Source: Ilyomonas sp964658445
Lineage (GTDB): Bacteria; Bacteroidota; Bacteroidia; Chitinophagales; Chitinophagaceae
Direction of reading: 5' to 3'
DNA length: 28,972 nucleotides
NCBI GenBank assembly: GCA_964658445.1
Contig: CAZZZH010000017.1
Coordinates: 1-28,972, forward strand
In this document: one piece after another, positions 26,643-28,972 of the stretch
Numbering within the stretch: the stretch's first letter is position 1
Layout of the letters: every line of letters starts with the position of its first letter
Program-made: the position numbers and the translations under genes
Notes under the pieces: generated by a model
Seen by the model: only the letters and a program-made list of their open reading frames with translations
The model's database searches: none
What the model was told of the DNA's origin: nothing

Positions 26643-26824
26643 TACTATTTTAGCGTTTACTTGTCTTTTTTAAATGTAATTTTTACATTTTTTGCTTAAG
26701 GTGCAACAATTTTGACCATAATAAGAAAAAATGACCTTAAATTGATATCTTTTGTCATATGCCCTGACTGATACTATTTTATCCTAACCGATAATCCTTT
26801 TACCCTTGCGCATGTAAGTATACA

Positions 26825-28972
26825 CTACCTTACAAAAGGTCTTTGAAGCGTGGGCATAGCTTTAATGATAAAACTTGCAGATTGTAAACCGTCTGCTGTT
26901 GCCCTGATAATAATGTCGCCGGGCTTTCCGGTTGACTGAACAAGTACCTGTGCCAAACCATTAAATAAAGTACGCTTCCAAGTCGCTGCTGGTTTCACAA
27001 TTTTAAAAATGCCCGGTTCTTCATTTGGTGTATGCCATTGATTCTGTCGTACCAGCGGCGTAGCAATAATCGTTATCACATTCCTGCCCGGAACAAGCAT
27101 GTGTTTGTCTATTAAAAATTCTTTTTTGTCAGCAAAATATGGACTTGTGGTGCTATCTCTTTTTACATTCTCTGCAATTATATGACCATTGATATAAATG
27201 GATTGCTGCACGCCGATACATTTATATAAAAAAGAAACGGAATCTTCTATATCGATGGTTTGCGGAAGCAAAAAATTACCCCGATATACAACAACTTTTG
27301 CCCTTTTGGCAAAGGTTTCATCACGAACTTCAGCAAAAGCAGGGCTCCAGTTTGTGTCATCATAATCTATCTTTACCTCCTCGCTGTTATTGAAGTTGTC
27401 GGAAATTTTTTCCTTAAGGTTTTCGATTGGAAAAGAATGTATGCTATCAATATATTGATCTTTCTCCATCGAAGTTGGATCACCATTGCCAACACCGATT
27501 ATCCTGCCCGGACCTTCAATAGAAAAATAGATCGTATCGCCGGCTGTCGGTACATGCAAATCGCTATTGTCCAGCGCATCAACCGTAATAACAGCGATGT
27601 CTTCCTTGTTTGCTTTAATAGAAGTTGCATTGGCAGCTAACCTCACAGAAGCCGCATCAGTCGTGGTTTTCACAACATCGGTCAATATTTTTTTCCCGTT
27701 TTTATAGCCAACCGCTTCCAGCATGCCAGGCTGATAAATCACGTCCCACGCAAGATGAGAATTGAGTGGCATCTTTTGTTTTCCTAAACTTTTTTTGTTG
27801 AGAAATAATTCCACTTCATCACAATTACTGTATACCCACACAGCCACAGGATGCCCCTCTCTTCCTTTCCAATTCCAGTGTGGTAAAATATGAAGCACCG
27901 GCTTATCTGTCCACCAAGATTGCAGGTAATAAGCATCATCTTTAGGGAAGCCGCAATTGTCAAGCATTCCGAATAAAGACACATTGGACGGCCAGCCAAA
28001 CGGCGTCGGCTCACCACGGTAATCGAAGCCTGTCCATATAAACATACCTGCCAAATAATCGCGCTGTGCATACCACTTCCATCCTTGCTCGATGCTGAGA
28101 TAACCTTGCGGATGTTGCGGCACATCGTAAGCCGCGCGATAATGGAGTGCACTGTCGTCGTTATAAATACCTCGTGTGGCTACAGTACTACCTTCTTCCG
28201 TTCCCCACAAGTTTTGTGTGGGAAATAATTTATGTTCTGTATCGGTATTCTTATTTGCCACATAATTAATGCCCAGCAAATCCATTACCGTCGTAATGCC
28301 ATTACTGCCGATGCCACCGCTAAAGGCAACCGTAGCGGGTCGTGTACTGTCGAGGCCTTTTACATATGCCTGCATGGTAGCTGCAATGCGTGCACCGGTT
28401 GCATTGTTTTCTATCTGCCACTCTTCGTTGCCAATGCTCCAACTGATTACAGAAGGATGATTTCTGTCGCGTAGTATCATTTTTTTCAACTCATCAAAAT
28501 GATATTGGGTAATGCCCATTAAACGGTTTTCAACAATCACCAACATTCCCATTTTATCGCAAGCATCCAGCAGTTCCGGCGTGGGTGGATTGTGCGAGCA
28601 ACGATAAGCATTGCAACCCATTTTTTTCAATGCAGCAATGCGATATTCCTGTAACCCATCCGGCATGGCTGCGCCAACGCCGGCAGCATCCTGGTGGTTG
28701 TTAGTGCCTTTTATTTTCACATGCTTTCCATTCAGAAAAAAACCTTCATTGGCATCAAATGTTATGGTGCGGACACCAAACGTGGTGGCGCAGCTATCCA
28801 GCGTCTTACTCTCTTCTTTTATGATAGTGATAAGATGATACAAGTAAGGGTTCTCAATACTCCACAACTGCGGTCTTTGCACTGGAATATAATCTTCTAT
28901 AGACTTGTTTTCAAAGGGTTGTATTGTTACAGCATTCTCTTTTCCAATGGAAACAATATTATTATTTGCATC
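26825..28972 (-). CDS. Glycoside hydrolase family 2 protein, beta-galactosidase type (N-terminal part outside window)
   Basis: The frame stays open to the right edge. The GTG at 28880-28882 is an internal valine, so the gene is cut and its signal sequence is not visible; 715 residues remain. The visible part starts in the GH2 jelly-roll/immunoglobulin region (PQLWSIENPYLYHL) and continues into the TIM barrel with GTNNHQD and NAYRCSHNPPTPELLDACD. The acid/base is the Glu of ISWSIGNEEW (Glu183 of the visible part). The likely nucleophile is the first Glu of WGTEEGST (Glu259). C-terminal beta domains follow (VELFLNKKSLG; IIGVGNGDPTS; LFNGLAQVLVQSTG). An insert of about 165 residues splits the last domain (see findings). 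GH2 members of this layout are mostly beta-galactosidases, but beta-glucuronidase or beta-mannosidase activity cannot be ruled out. It lies 527 bp upstream of susC on the same strand, so it belongs to the same locus but probably to another transcript. Confidence 0.88.
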   Translation of the reverse strand, partial: DANNNIVSIGKENAVTIQPFENKSIEDYIPVQRPQLWSIENPYLYHLITIIKEESKTLDSCATTFGVRTITFDANEGFFLNGKHVKIKGTNNHQDAAGVGAAMPDGLQEYRIAALKKMGCNAYRCSHNPPTPELLDACDKMGMLVIVENRLMGITQYHFDELKKMILRDRNHPSVISWSIGNEEWQIENNATGARIAATMQAYVKGLDSTRPATVAFSGGIGSNGITTVMDLLGINYVANKNTDTEHKLFPTQNLWGTEEGSTVATRGIYNDDSALHYRAAYDVPQHPQGYLSIEQGWKWYAQRDYLAGMFIWTGFDYRGEPTPFGWPSNVSLFGMLDNCGFPKDDAYYLQSWWTDKPVLHILPHWNWKGREGHPVAVWVYSNCDEVELFLNKKSLGKQKMPLNSHLAWDVIYQPGMLEAVGYKNGKKILTDVVKTTTDAASVRLAANATSIKANKEDIAVITVDALDNSDLHVPTAGDTIYFSIEGPGRIIGVGNGDPTSMEKDQYIDSIHSFPIENLKEKISDNFNNSEEVKIDYDDTNWSPAFAEVRDETFAKRAKVVVYRGNFLLPQTIDIEDSVSFLYKCIGVQQSIYINGHIIAENVKRDSTTSPYFADKKEFLIDKHMLVPGRNVITIIATPLVRQNQWHTPNEEPGIFKIVKPAATWKRTLFNGLAQVLVQSTGKPGDIIIRATADGLQSASFIIKAMPTLQRPFVR

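Noticed and set aside
26825..28882. Complete 685-residue GH2 gene starting at 28882
   Set aside because: The frame continues without a stop to the right edge and the upstream codons read into the GH2 fold, so the gene is cut by the window and the GTG is internal.

Overview
The window looks like a chromosomal segment of a Bacteroidota (Bacteroidetes) bacterium, most likely from the Chitinophagaceae or a close relative (the family is my inference). The evidence is a SusC/SusD pair, a type IX secretion (T9SS) C-terminal sorting domain, an ASPIC/UnbV-VCBS lipoprotein, a DUF983 protein, the long form of IspH, a PurF-family enzyme with a long C-terminal tail, and several promoters with the Bacteroidetes -7 box TAnnTTTG. 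No RNA genes, insertion sequences, CRISPR arrays or prophage genes were seen. The layout is core metabolism and repair on the left, and glycan acquisition on the right.

Positions 1-2603 (+ strand): the 3' half of murF (peptidoglycan precursor synthesis), a small DUF983 zinc-ribbon membrane protein with its own promoter, and ispH (last step of the MEP isoprenoid pathway). A bidirectional terminator follows. Positions 2636-6688 (- strand): a 1350-residue secreted T9SS cargo built only of repeated binding-type domains, with a perfect 262-bp internal duplication. Positions 6902-7756 (+): an AraC-type regulator fused to an O6-alkylguanine-DNA methyltransferase. Positions 7757-8337: a non-coding stretch with a degenerate 42-bp tandem array. 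Positions 8338-14058 (+): a PurF-like amidophosphoribosyltransferase and mfd (transcription-repair coupling factor), separated by a strong terminator, each with a promoter very close to its start codon.

Positions 14151-28972 (- strand): a glycan-use region. In transcription order it holds a GH2 beta-galactosidase-type enzyme cut by the right edge, then a likely four-gene operon: SusC (TonB-dependent transporter), SusD (glycan-binding lipoprotein), an IPT/TIG surface glycan-binding lipoprotein, and a clan GH-A glycoside hydrolase lipoprotein resembling arabinofuranosidases. Gaps inside the operon are only 23-27 bp. The operon has a promoter about 310 bp upstream of susC and ends at a 14-bp-stem terminator. 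Beyond that come a second degenerate tandem array (43-bp period) and a large VCBS/ASPIC-UnbV lipoprotein with its own -7 box. The likely logic is that surface lipoproteins bind and trim a galactose- and/or arabinose-decorated plant polysaccharide, SusCD imports the oligosaccharides, and the GH2 enzyme removes galactosyl residues. The exact substrate cannot be fixed from this window.

The least explained parts are the two non-coding tandem arrays (42 and 43 bp), one with two nested dyads per unit; the long susC leader; the inserted domain in the GH2 enzyme; and the unassigned clan GH-A hydrolase.
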